A stretch of 45,300 nt of DNA from Planctomycetota bacterium. Lineage in GTDB: Bacteria > Planctomycetota > Phycisphaerae > Sedimentisphaerales > Anaerobacaceae. A program made the translations under genes and the position numbers. A model generated the notes under the pieces. That model was not told the origin of the DNA. It did no database searches and saw only the letters and a program-made list of their open reading frames with translations. Positions 16,633-24,537 of this stretch are shown here, one piece after another. The stretch lies in contig JALORE010000038.1 of NCBI GenBank assembly GCA_025459125.1, positions 1-45,300 of the forward strand, written 5' to 3'. How positions within the stretch are numbered: position 1 is the first letter of the stretch; each line of letters starts with the position of its first letter.

Positions 16633-19600
16633 ATGGCGACCGGACCCACAAGTCTCAAAGAGCTTCCCGCCCCCCTGCGTATCGGTGTGATTCTCGCCAC
16701 CGGCGGGGGGCTGATGCTCGCGATCAAGGAGCTGCCTCTCTGGGGTGGGGCCCTGGCCCTCCTCGGCATTGCCCTCATCGGCCTGTTGCTGGTCGCCTAT
16801 GCCCGACTGCTCAAGTGGCACAAGGCCCGCCAGGCCCGACCCGCGGAGCAGCAGATGCTCCGCAGCGGGGGGGCCGGTCAGCAGGGAATCAGTGATCCCG
16901 AGCAGTTGGCCAAGCTCGACGATTTGCGTCACAAGTTTGAGGAGGGTATTGGCAAGTTTCGCGCCGCCGGCAAGAGCCTGTACAGCCTGCCGTGGCTGGT
17001 GATTCTGGGGGAGCCCGGATCGGGCAAGACCGAAGCGATCCGGCATTGTGGCATCGGTTTTCCCGGCGGGCTCCACGATCCCTATGCGGGCGTGGGCGGC
17101 ACGATCAATATGGACTGGTGGTTCACGGATCACGGCGTCGTCATCGATACCGCCGGCCGGTTGATGTTCGAAGAAGCGTACAGCAGCGGCTCGCGCGAGT
17201 GGCGGGAGTTCTTGAACCTGTTGCGAAAATGGCGCCGGGACTGCCCGATCAACGGGGCCCTGCTCGTGATTCCGGCGGACAGCCTGATCTGTGACGACGC
17301 CGAGAAGATCGAGAAGAAGGCCTCCCAGATCGCCCAGCGCTTCGACATGATCCAAAGAACCCTGGATGTACGCTTCCCGGTGTACGTGGTCATCAGCAAG
17401 AGCGATCTGATCAACGGCTTCCGGGAGTTCTTTGCAGGAATTTCCGATCCTCAATTGCAGCATCAGATCCTGGGGTGGTCGAACCCGGGCGACATGGATA
17501 AGCCCTATGATCCCACCTTTGTGGACAAGTACCTGGAGGAGATGAAGACGCGCTTGTTCCGTGCCCGATTGACCCGGCTGGGCGAGCTGTTGTGCGAGGA
17601 CGCGGAAGAACAGGACCGGCCGACCGCGGAGGCGCTGTATGCCTTTCCGTACGCCTTTGAGCAACTGGGCCCGCGGCTGCGGCGTTATCTGGACCTGATC
17701 TTCGGTGTGGGCAGCCAATGGTCCTGCAAACCCCTGTTCTTCCGGGGCATCTACTTCACGTCTTCCATGCAGGAGGGCGCCGCTCTCGACGAGGACCTCG
17801 CCCGGGCGCTGGGGGTCCCCGTGGCGTCGCTCCCGGAAGGGCGCGTCTGGAAACGCGATCGCGCCCATTTCCTGCGGGATTTGTTCGTGAACAAGGTCTT
17901 TCCGGAACGCGGGCTGGTGACCCGGGCCACGAACGCGCGGAAGCAATATGCGCGCCGTCAGGCAGCGGTCCTGGGCTCGGCCGCCGTGGGCCTGGTCTTG
18001 CTGCTGGCCCTGACGATCTACGGCAGCTACAAGTTCGCGGGCAGCGTCAGGCCTGTGCAGAGGCTGTTGGGCGTGGCGGTCAGTCCGGAGCATTCCCTGA
18101 AGATCATCGACCCGTACAGCTATGAGTACCAGGGGGAAGGTGAACTGGGCAAGGACGTGCCGCCACGTTATGGCTATTTCGCGGCTCTCGCCCGGCAGGC
18201 GAACTCCTGGAAGCGCCATGAGGGGATTCCGTGGATCTTCTGGTGGGCGGTGGCCGACATCAGCACGGACCTGGCGGTCGTCGCGCAACAAATCTATGTG
18301 GCGGACGCCCTGCAGCCGCTGGTATCGTTCGCGGCGGACAAGATGACGCGCGAGAATGACAGGGCCTGGGGTGAGGACAGCGACGCCGGCGCGGCGCTGT
18401 GCCAGCTCCTCCATCTCCTGCGGACGCGGGCGGCCTTTGATGCCGGCTCCGCTTTCCGCCCCTTGATGAGATATGCCTATCCGGATGAATTCGTCCAGCA
18501 TCCCGACCATTGGGAGACTCTCGCCGGTTCCACCCAGTCTTTCCAGACGCTGACGCTATCGGACCCGACGCTGATCGCCGAAGTCAACGCGGCGGTCGAA
18601 CACGGCATCCAGGAGTTCAACAAGTACTGGTCCGGTCCCCGCGAGGGCCGCAACCGCTGGGACGGCATCAGGGCCGCGGTGGAAAACGTGAGCGCCTTTG
18701 AGAAGGCGGAACTGGAGCTGATCGCAATTGCCAATCGCCCGGACGCGGCGGCGGTGGACAACTGGCTGACGACAGGCTTCAACGAGTTGGAGAAGGCTCA
18801 GGGTCGTGTCCAGGCCGACAAGGGCGCTCTCACGTGCGCGTCCCTGGCGCGGGAGTGTGACGCGGTGGCCGCCCGGCTGTGGACCGCGGTACAGGTCGGA
18901 TACGAGAGACCGCTGGGTGCCTGCGGCGCCGCCGCGGACGCCAACCGCCCCGACTCGCCGGTGCATCGACACTACCAGGCTCTGACGGCCGGTAGGGAGC
19001 AGCGCCGCCGCGAACTCCAGGATCCGGCCTTTCGTAACCGCCTCGCCGAGATCGACAAGCGCTTCTGGGAGGGAAATGCCTGCGCCGCGCGTTTCTCCGT
19101 GTACCAGGCCATCCGCGACTGTCTGAAGGCCCTCCAGAGCAGCCGGCAGAATATCACCATCGAACGGCTGGCCGACAGCATCGATGCCGGTCGGAAACAG
19201 ATAGACAGAGTGCGTCAGGCCCGGTCCAACCTGAAAGGAGACCCGACCGGTGAGGTCGAGCAGGTGACGAAGGCTCTGCTGCGCTATGGAGAACGGGAGT
19301 TCTACCGGAGTGTCGTGGACTGGTGGCTCATCAAGATGCCGGAAAAGACGCCGCAGGGGGACCCGATCGACCTGGGCGACCTGATCAAAGACATGTCGAA
19401 GTCCGGGAACCAGTACGATCCGAATACGGCGCCGTGTGTTTTCGCGGCCTGGGAGCAGGTGAAGAAGGCGGATCTGGATCCCAACGGACCGCAGCGGCTC
19501 AAGTCGACAGCAGGGCGCCTGGATACCGCGTACCGAACCTACGTGCGGGCATACGTGAGATACTGGCAGGGAGAGGGCGGGTGCAAGGAGCTGGACGAGG

Positions 19601-20859
19601 CGCTGCCCCAGGTAGACGAGGCGATCTCCCGGAGCTGGCACTGGCGCGCACGACGCGGTGATCTGGGGGACATCGCGGTGAATCCCAGAGAGACGATCCG
19701 CAAGCTGCGGAGGACCGGCGAGAGCTTGCGGCAGAGGCAGGAATGGGCGGTACCCTATTTGCAGGACAACGCGCTTTTCCGGGACTTCGTGGACTCCTGG
19801 AACTCGGTGCCCAAGGATAACGAGCCGGTGCCCATCGTCTCGAACTGGTACAGACTGCCTGAGGAGCCGCAAGCTGCCCGACAGGTCCTGCTCCGGTGCA
19901 AGCTGGATGTGACGTTCCTGAAGAGCTACTTCGGGACGCGCGAGCGTCCTTCCGAGGCATCCCCGGACTACTACTGGTATCGACTGGCAATCACCTCCCT
20001 GGATCTGCTGGTCCAAGCGGTGGAGCAAGATGTCGCCACCAAGCTGAGAAGTCTCGGGGAATGCCGGAACAAGTTCCCCTTCGACAAGGACAGAGACAAT
20101 GACGTCTTGACGGCCGCGGAGGTGAAGAGCATCTATACGCTGTTCGATGAGTTATTTGAAGAATATCCCCCCGGCACGATCGGCGAGGAGAAGAGAGCGG
20201 ACCGCAGGGAGGGGGATCAGAAGCCGCGTGCCGCGCGTGATGACCTTGCGGTGGAGCCCACGGAGATCGATGAGAAGCTGCAATCGTTGCGGGACGCTGT
20301 TGCGAAGGCCGCGTGGATTCGCGGCATTGAAGCGCTCCCCCGCCCGGGCGTCAACTACTGGTGCCATCTGGAAGGAGTGCGGGTGCTGCAGGCGGGGTCG
20401 GAGAAGATCGACATGGGACATTCGGTTCGTCGGGTCGTCATCCGCCAGGGGAGGGATAGTCGGGCGGAAGATCGGGCGCCGATCGACTATCGTGAGAACT
20501 CGGTGCCTAATTGGGACTTCACGGACGGCGTACGGAGTCTCAGTTATACCTGCGCAGGCGAGATGCCCGGCGACGGGATCGCCCTGGAGTTCTACGATTT
20601 GCCGGCGGGTAACTCCAGATGGTTGAACCCGGGGGAACGGCCTTTCTCAGCGCCTTGGGCGTGGCATCGTATGCTGAAGGATGCGGCCTTTGACGAAAAC
20701 AAGGGGTACATCTTGTTGCGCAAAATACAGGCGTCCAGCGGGCTGGTTGCTGTCGAGATGACCCTGCGCTTCTCTCGGGAAAAGGAGTCCGGAACCGACC
20801 CGAAGGGAAGTAAGCCCAAGCCCAAGGCCGTGGCGATCTTTCCCTTCACGAACCCCTGA
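16633..20859 (+). CDS. tssM: T6SS inner-membrane protein TssM (IcmF family)
   Basis: A 1408-residue IcmF protein, the core of the envelope-spanning complex. Two membrane helices lie at roughly residues 17-60 and a third at about 440-465. Between them is a cytoplasmic NTPase-like domain with an intact Walker A motif, GEPGSGKT, at residues 126-133, and the VVIDTAGR segment. Some TssM proteins have lost this motif, so its retention is worth noting. The long periplasmic part ends in a beta-rich region that in proteobacteria binds the lipoprotein TssJ, yet no tssJ is seen here. It is larger than many TssM proteins (around 1100-1300 residues). Confidence 0.95.
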   Translation: MATGPTSLKELPAPLRIGVILATGGGLMLAIKELPLWGGALALLGIALIGLLLVAYARLLKWHKARQARPAEQQMLRSGGAGQQGISDPEQLAKLDDLRHKFEEGIGKFRAAGKSLYSLPWLVILGEPGSGKTEAIRHCGIGFPGGLHDPYAGVGGTINMDWWFTDHGVVIDTAGRLMFEEAYSSGSREWREFLNLLRKWRRDCPINGALLVIPADSLICDDAEKIEKKASQIAQRFDMIQRTLDVRFPVYVVISKSDLINGFREFFAGISDPQLQHQILGWSNPGDMDKPYDPTFVDKYLEEMKTRLFRARLTRLGELLCEDAEEQDRPTAEALYAFPYAFEQLGPRLRRYLDLIFGVGSQWSCKPLFFRGIYFTSSMQEGAALDEDLARALGVPVASLPEGRVWKRDRAHFLRDLFVNKVFPERGLVTRATNARKQYARRQAAVLGSAAVGLVLLLALTIYGSYKFAGSVRPVQRLLGVAVSPEHSLKIIDPYSYEYQGEGELGKDVPPRYGYFAALARQANSWKRHEGIPWIFWWAVADISTDLAVVAQQIYVADALQPLVSFAADKMTRENDRAWGEDSDAGAALCQLLHLLRTRAAFDAGSAFRPLMRYAYPDEFVQHPDHWETLAGSTQSFQTLTLSDPTLIAEVNAAVEHGIQEFNKYWSGPREGRNRWDGIRAAVENVSAFEKAELELIAIANRPDAAAVDNWLTTGFNELEKAQGRVQADKGALTCASLARECDAVAARLWTAVQVGYERPLGACGAAADANRPDSPVHRHYQALTAGREQRRRELQDPAFRNRLAEIDKRFWEGNACAARFSVYQAIRDCLKALQSSRQNITIERLADSIDAGRKQIDRVRQARSNLKGDPTGEVEQVTKALLRYGEREFYRSVVDWWLIKMPEKTPQGDPIDLGDLIKDMSKSGNQYDPNTAPCVFAAWEQVKKADLDPNGPQRLKSTAGRLDTAYRTYVRAYVRYWQGEGGCKELDEALPQVDEAISRSWHWRARRGDLGDIAVNPRETIRKLRRTGESLRQRQEWAVPYLQDNALFRDFVDSWNSVPKDNEPVPIVSNWYRLPEEPQAARQVLLRCKLDVTFLKSYFGTRERPSEASPDYYWYRLAITSLDLLVQAVEQDVATKLRSLGECRNKFPFDKDRDNDVLTAAEVKSIYTLFDELFEEYPPGTIGEEKRADRREGDQKPRAARDDLAVEPTEIDEKLQSLRDAVAKAAWIRGIEALPRPGVNYWCHLEGVRVLQAGSEKIDMGHSVRRVVIRQGRDSRAEDRAPIDYRENSVPNWDFTDGVRSLSYTCAGEMPGDGIALEFYDLPAGNSRWLNPGERPFSAPWAWHRMLKDAAFDENKGYILLRKIQASSGLVAVEMTLRFSREKESGTDPKGSKPKPKAVAIFPFTNP

Positions 20860-20908
20860 GCGGTCGCCGCCGGGCACGGCGGCGGAAACAACGATAGGAT
20901 AGGATGAA

Positions 20909-21874
20909 ATGGGTTCGCTCATCAAAAGGATTGCGTCGCGATTGATGGGGCCCGCCTCCGGTCCGGAGGAAGGTCGCATTCGGGTCGCGGCCTTCGGGAA
21001 GCATCCCGCCTGGAACGATCATATGGAGGACCTCGGTCTCGATACCGAGGTGTTGGTCGCCTTCAAGCGGATGCTCTACGTGCAGGGGATTGCGCGGAAC
21101 ATCCAGCTCTGGCGGGAACTGGAGAAGAGGCAGGCGAGCATCGATTTCGGTCATGCCTTTGTGTGGTGCCGGAATGAGGATATCGTCGTGGGGCGGTTGT
21201 GGAAATCCTGTGACGGCAGCCCCAACCCGCGTACCGAGTTTCCCATGATTGTCTGTGCACATGGTTTTCGCATGCCCTTGCGCTGGGTATGCGATCAGGT
21301 GTTGATCCGCTTGGCGGACCTCGAGCTCCGCTGCCGGAACGCCGGTTCTGCCCCGGAGGTCCGAGCCGGTGTCTCCGCGTGCCAGGAAGAGCTCTCCCGA
21401 CTGGTGGCTACGTCGAGTCTCCTGCCGGACGACTCCCCGGGTGAGCCCGATCCGATCGCGCGGCTGGCGGACGATCCGGAGTTGGGCCCAGGTGCCGAGG
21501 GCCTCGTTCGGATCCTGCACCACCTGGATGGCGAAATGCGGGCCGGTTCTTGGTCGCCGGCCGACCCCCAGCTCGGTCCACACGCGGCGCATGCCCGTGT
21601 CCCTCTGTCCGCCCGCCGACTCCCGGAGGTCCTGCTCCTGTGGACGCAGTTGCTGCTCGGCACCTACGGAGTGGCCCGGGGCATGTCCGCGTTCATGCCT
21701 TCCGGCCAGGCGTGGCTGGATCTTCTCGTTGGTGAGCCTGAGGCGCGGCAACTGTACTGTCTGCGGGCCGCGCTGGAGGCCTTGCCGCTGACCACGACGG
21801 TTCCCTTCAAGATCAGTCCGGCGTTTGCCGAGGAGGTCGGGCAGCGGATCGTACGCTCCCGTGCGGCCTGGTAG
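20909..21874 (+). CDS. tagF: T6SS post-translational regulator, TagF-like
   Basis: A 321-residue protein with a TagF/DUF2094-like N-terminal domain. The segment VAAFGKHPAWNDHMED corresponds to the FGKLPxxGDF motif of TagF, and AFVWCRNEDIVVGRLWKSCDGS fits the domain core. In Pseudomonas, TagF represses T6SS assembly until a phosphorylation cascade relieves it. No PpkA kinase, PppA phosphatase or Fha protein is encoded nearby, so how it would be controlled is open. The C-terminal half (LPEVLLLWTQLLLGTYG onward) is not recognised. It is the last gene of the operon, 49 bp after tssM. Confidence 0.75.
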   Translation: MGSLIKRIASRLMGPASGPEEGRIRVAAFGKHPAWNDHMEDLGLDTEVLVAFKRMLYVQGIARNIQLWRELEKRQASIDFGHAFVWCRNEDIVVGRLWKSCDGSPNPRTEFPMIVCAHGFRMPLRWVCDQVLIRLADLELRCRNAGSAPEVRAGVSACQEELSRLVATSSLLPDDSPGEPDPIARLADDPELGPGAEGLVRILHHLDGEMRAGSWSPADPQLGPHAAHARVPLSARRLPEVLLLWTQLLLGTYGVARGMSAFMPSGQAWLDLLVGEPEARQLYCLRAALEALPLTTTVPFKISPAFAEEVGQRIVRSRAAW

Positions 21875-21965
21875 CCCGGGTCAAACCATGGCTTCGACGG
21901 CGCATCCATATCCCTGAGGTGGGGACAATCCCGTCGCTCGTCCTGTCCTCATCTCGTCGCCGTGT

Positions 21966-22163
21966 TGGCCTGCCCCCGGATTATGTGCCAGCTCGAAGTA
22001 GAGAGTTGACAGCAACTTCTTCCCTGTTTGGCGCAGGCGCTGGCCCGCCGAAGCCGGAGCCGAAGCCAAACAGGCGGCGGCGAACGCCGCTGGCGTCGCA
22101 TAGTGGAGCGAACTGTGCGGCCGGTCGTGATTGTATCGCCCGCGATCATCTTCCACCAGTACT
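21966..22163 (-). mobile_element. Right-end remnant of an IS3-family insertion sequence
   Basis: Read on the minus strand, this stretch encodes the C terminus of an IS3-type OrfB transposase. [19 protein letters not shown] matches the YNxxRPHSSLGYxTPxxF signature that closes the DDE domain. The DNA then ends near 21966 with TGCCCCCGGATT, which resembles the terminal inverted repeats of IS3 elements (TGACCTGCCCC type). Only about 200 bp remain, with no left end and no complete transposase, so the element is dead. It stops abruptly where the truncated gmd sequence begins. Confidence 0.75.
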
Positions 22164-22166
22164 TGG

Positions 22167-22616
22167 GCCTACGGCCTGTTCGCCTGCAACGGCATCCTGT
22201 TCAATCATGAGTCGCCCCGGCAGGGCGAAACCTTCGTCACACGCAAGATCACCCGGGCGGCCAGTCGCATCCGGTGCGGCCTGCAGGAGAAGCTGTTTCT
22301 GGGCAACCTGGACGTCCGGCGGGACTGGGGCTTTGCCGGCGATTACGTCGAGGCGATGTGGCTGATGCTCCAGCAGGATCGACCCGACGATTACGTCATT
22401 GCCACGGGCGACCGCCACTCCGTGCGGGAGTTCCTGGACGAGGTCTTCGGCTACCTGAGCCTGGACTGGCACAAGTACGTGGAGATTGACGCCCGTTACT
22501 TCCGGCCCAGCGAGGTGGACCTGCTCCAAGGTGACGCCGGCAAGGCCCGGCGGCTCCTGAAGTGGCAGCCGCGCGTCGGCTTCCGGGAACCCGTTGCCAA
22601 CGCCGCAGGGATGTGA
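22167..22616 (+). pseudogene. gmd: 5'-truncated GDP-mannose 4,6-dehydratase gene
   Basis: About 150 codons match the C-terminal half of GMD, the enzyme that converts GDP-mannose to GDP-4-keto-6-deoxymannose for fucose or rhamnose sugar nucleotides. Diagnostic pieces are [22 protein letters not shown]-type [16 protein letters not shown], and [16 protein letters not shown] with KWQPRVGF. The whole Rossmann half with the NADP site and the Tyr-x-x-x-Lys catalytic pair is missing. Homology starts precisely at the IS3 remnant. The last few residues (ANAAGM) also depart from the family, so the 3' end is altered too. It cannot encode an active enzyme. Confidence 0.85.
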
Positions 22617-22631
22617 GGCGCAGCGGTCGTT

Positions 22632-22733
22632 GTAGGGCGAGCGTCCCCGCTCGCCCGCACATCGTGCGTCTTCGCACGATCTCCAGCGCGATCCAACAAT
22701 TCGCTCACGGCGAACGGGGACTTTCGACCTACG
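22632..22733. repeat. Hairpin-rich dispersed repeat (copy 1)
   Basis: Two perfect hairpins follow each other: GGGCGAGCG-TCCC-CGCTCGCCC (22635-22656) and ATCGTGCG-TCTT-CGCACGAT (22661-22680). The element opens with GTAGG and closes with CGGGGACTTTCGACCTAC, so its ends are roughly complementary. A related element, sharing the GTAGG start, the TCCC loop and the CGGGGAC motif, lies at 32481-32533 inside the E2 gene. The rest of the 22617-22889 gap holds only the ribosome site for the next gene. Confidence 0.6.
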
Positions 22734-22889
22734 AAGAGACGGTGACTTCGCCACCGCACGCTGGATACACCCGGTACGAGAAGGTACGACACGGTTTCTC
22801 CTTGCAGCGACGGGCCGCTCCGGCTATCTTCCCGCCATGAACTGTGCGAACACGACGCCGGCGGCATTCCACCTCAGGAGGTCACTCCG

Positions 22890-24536
22890 ATGAAACGATG
22901 GTTTCTGTCTTTCCTGGTCCTGATAGCCACGGCGCTCCCGAGTCCGGCGGCCACGGCGCGTCTCAGGGACAACGTGGATGTCGTCATCTATGGCGGCACC
23001 TGTGCCGCGGTGACGGCGGCGGTGCAGGTCGAGCGCATGGGTAAATCCGTCGTCATTGTCTGCCCCGAGAAACACCTGGGTGGCATGAGCAGCGGGGGCC
23101 TCGGCTTCACCGACGTGGGCGACAAGTCGGTCATCGGGGGGCTGTCGCGCGAGTTCTACCACCGCGTGTGGCAGCATTACCAGACGCCGGAGGCGTGGTC
23201 CTGGCAGAAGCGGGAGGCCTTCGGCAACCGGGGCCAGGGCACCGCTGCGGTCGATCAGGATAAGCGCACGATGTGGGTCTTCGAGCCGCACGTGGCGGAG
23301 CGGGTGTTCGAAGACCTGATCGCCGAACACCAGATCCCCGTGTACCGGGACGAGTGGCTGGACCGCGGGGCCGGCGTCCGCAAGGAGGGCGCCCGCCTCG
23401 TGTCGATCGCGATGCTCAGCGGCAAGGTCTTCCGCGGCCGGATGTTCATCGATGCCACCTACGAAGGCGACCTGATGGCGGCGGCCGGCGTCCGCTGCCA
23501 CGTGGGCCGGGAGTCGAACGACCTCTATGGCGAGCAGTACAACGGCGTCCAGAAGGACGTCCGTCACCACGGTCACTACTTCAAGGCCGCAATCAGCCCT
23601 TATGTGGTTCCCGGCGATAATCATTCGCCCTTACTGCCGAGAATCAGCGCCCAGCCACCGGGCGAGAACGGGCAGGGGGACCACCGCATCCAGGCATACT
23701 GTTTCCGGATGTGCCTGACGCAGGTGCCGGAGAACCGCGTGCCGCTTCCGAAGCCCGCGGACTACGATGCCGGTCAGTACGAGCTGTTGTTGCGCGTGCT
23801 CGCCAGCGGCTGGCGGGAGGTCTTCCAGAAATTCGACGCCATCCCCAACGCCAAGACCGACACCAACAACCACGGGCCCTTCAGCACCGACAACATCGGG
23901 ATGAACTACGATTATCCGGATGCCTCCTACGCCCGGCGCCGCGAGATCCTCGCAGAGCACGAGACCTACCAGAAGGGATTGATGTACTTCCTGGCGAACG
24001 ACCCTCGCGTTCCGGAAGATGTCCGTGGTCCGATGAGCCGCTGGGGGCTCGCCCGGGACGAGTTCGCCGACAACGGGAACTGGCCCTACCAACTCTATAT
24101 CCGCGAAGCCCGCCGGATGGTGGGGCAGTATGTGATGACGGAGCTCGATTGCCTCACCCGGCGCCAGACCCCCGAGCCGGTCGGCATGGGGTCCTACGTG
24201 ATGGATTCGCACAACGTACAGCGGTACGTCACGAAAGAGGGCTTCGTCCAGAACGAAGGCGACGTGGGCGTCAGTCCGCGCCGGCCCTACCAGATCGCGT
24301 TCGGCGCCCTCCTGCCGAAACCGCGGGAGTGCTCGAACCTCCTCGTCCCCGTATGCGTCTCATCCTCGCACATCGCCTATGGCTCGATCCGCATGGAGCC
24401 GGTGTTCATGATTCTGGGCCAGAGTGCCGCCACCGCGGCGGTGTTCGCTATCGAGGCGAACGGCCCCGTTCAGCAGGTCCCTTACAACCAGCTACGTGAG
24501 AGGTTGCTCGCCGACGGCCAGGTTCTCGAACGATAG
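22890..24536 (+). CDS. Secreted FAD-dependent oxidoreductase
   Basis: A 548-residue protein of the FAD_oxidored type (PF12831-like). A Sec signal peptide (MKRWFLSFLVLIATALPSPA) precedes a Rossmann dinucleotide site, VDVVIYGGTCAAVTAA. The GG-x-C-A-A variant of the GxGxxG motif and the HLGGMSSGGLGFTD segment are characteristic of this family. Its members are common in planctomycetes and Bacteroidetes, next to sugar-degrading genes, but their substrates are mostly unknown. The start is fixed by AGGAGGT nine bases upstream of the ATG. The stop lies one base from the stop of the convergent neighbour. A role in oxidising a sugar in the periplasm is a plausible inference only. Confidence 0.8.
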   Translation: MKRWFLSFLVLIATALPSPAATARLRDNVDVVIYGGTCAAVTAAVQVERMGKSVVIVCPEKHLGGMSSGGLGFTDVGDKSVIGGLSREFYHRVWQHYQTPEAWSWQKREAFGNRGQGTAAVDQDKRTMWVFEPHVAERVFEDLIAEHQIPVYRDEWLDRGAGVRKEGARLVSIAMLSGKVFRGRMFIDATYEGDLMAAAGVRCHVGRESNDLYGEQYNGVQKDVRHHGHYFKAAISPYVVPGDNHSPLLPRISAQPPGENGQGDHRIQAYCFRMCLTQVPENRVPLPKPADYDAGQYELLLRVLASGWREVFQKFDAIPNAKTDTNNHGPFSTDNIGMNYDYPDASYARRREILAEHETYQKGLMYFLANDPRVPEDVRGPMSRWGLARDEFADNGNWPYQLYIREARRMVGQYVMTELDCLTRRQTPEPVGMGSYVMDSHNVQRYVTKEGFVQNEGDVGVSPRRPYQIAFGALLPKPRECSNLLVPVCVSSSHIAYGSIRMEPVFMILGQSAATAAVFAIEANGPVQQVPYNQLRERLLADGQVLER

Positions 24537-24537
24537 A

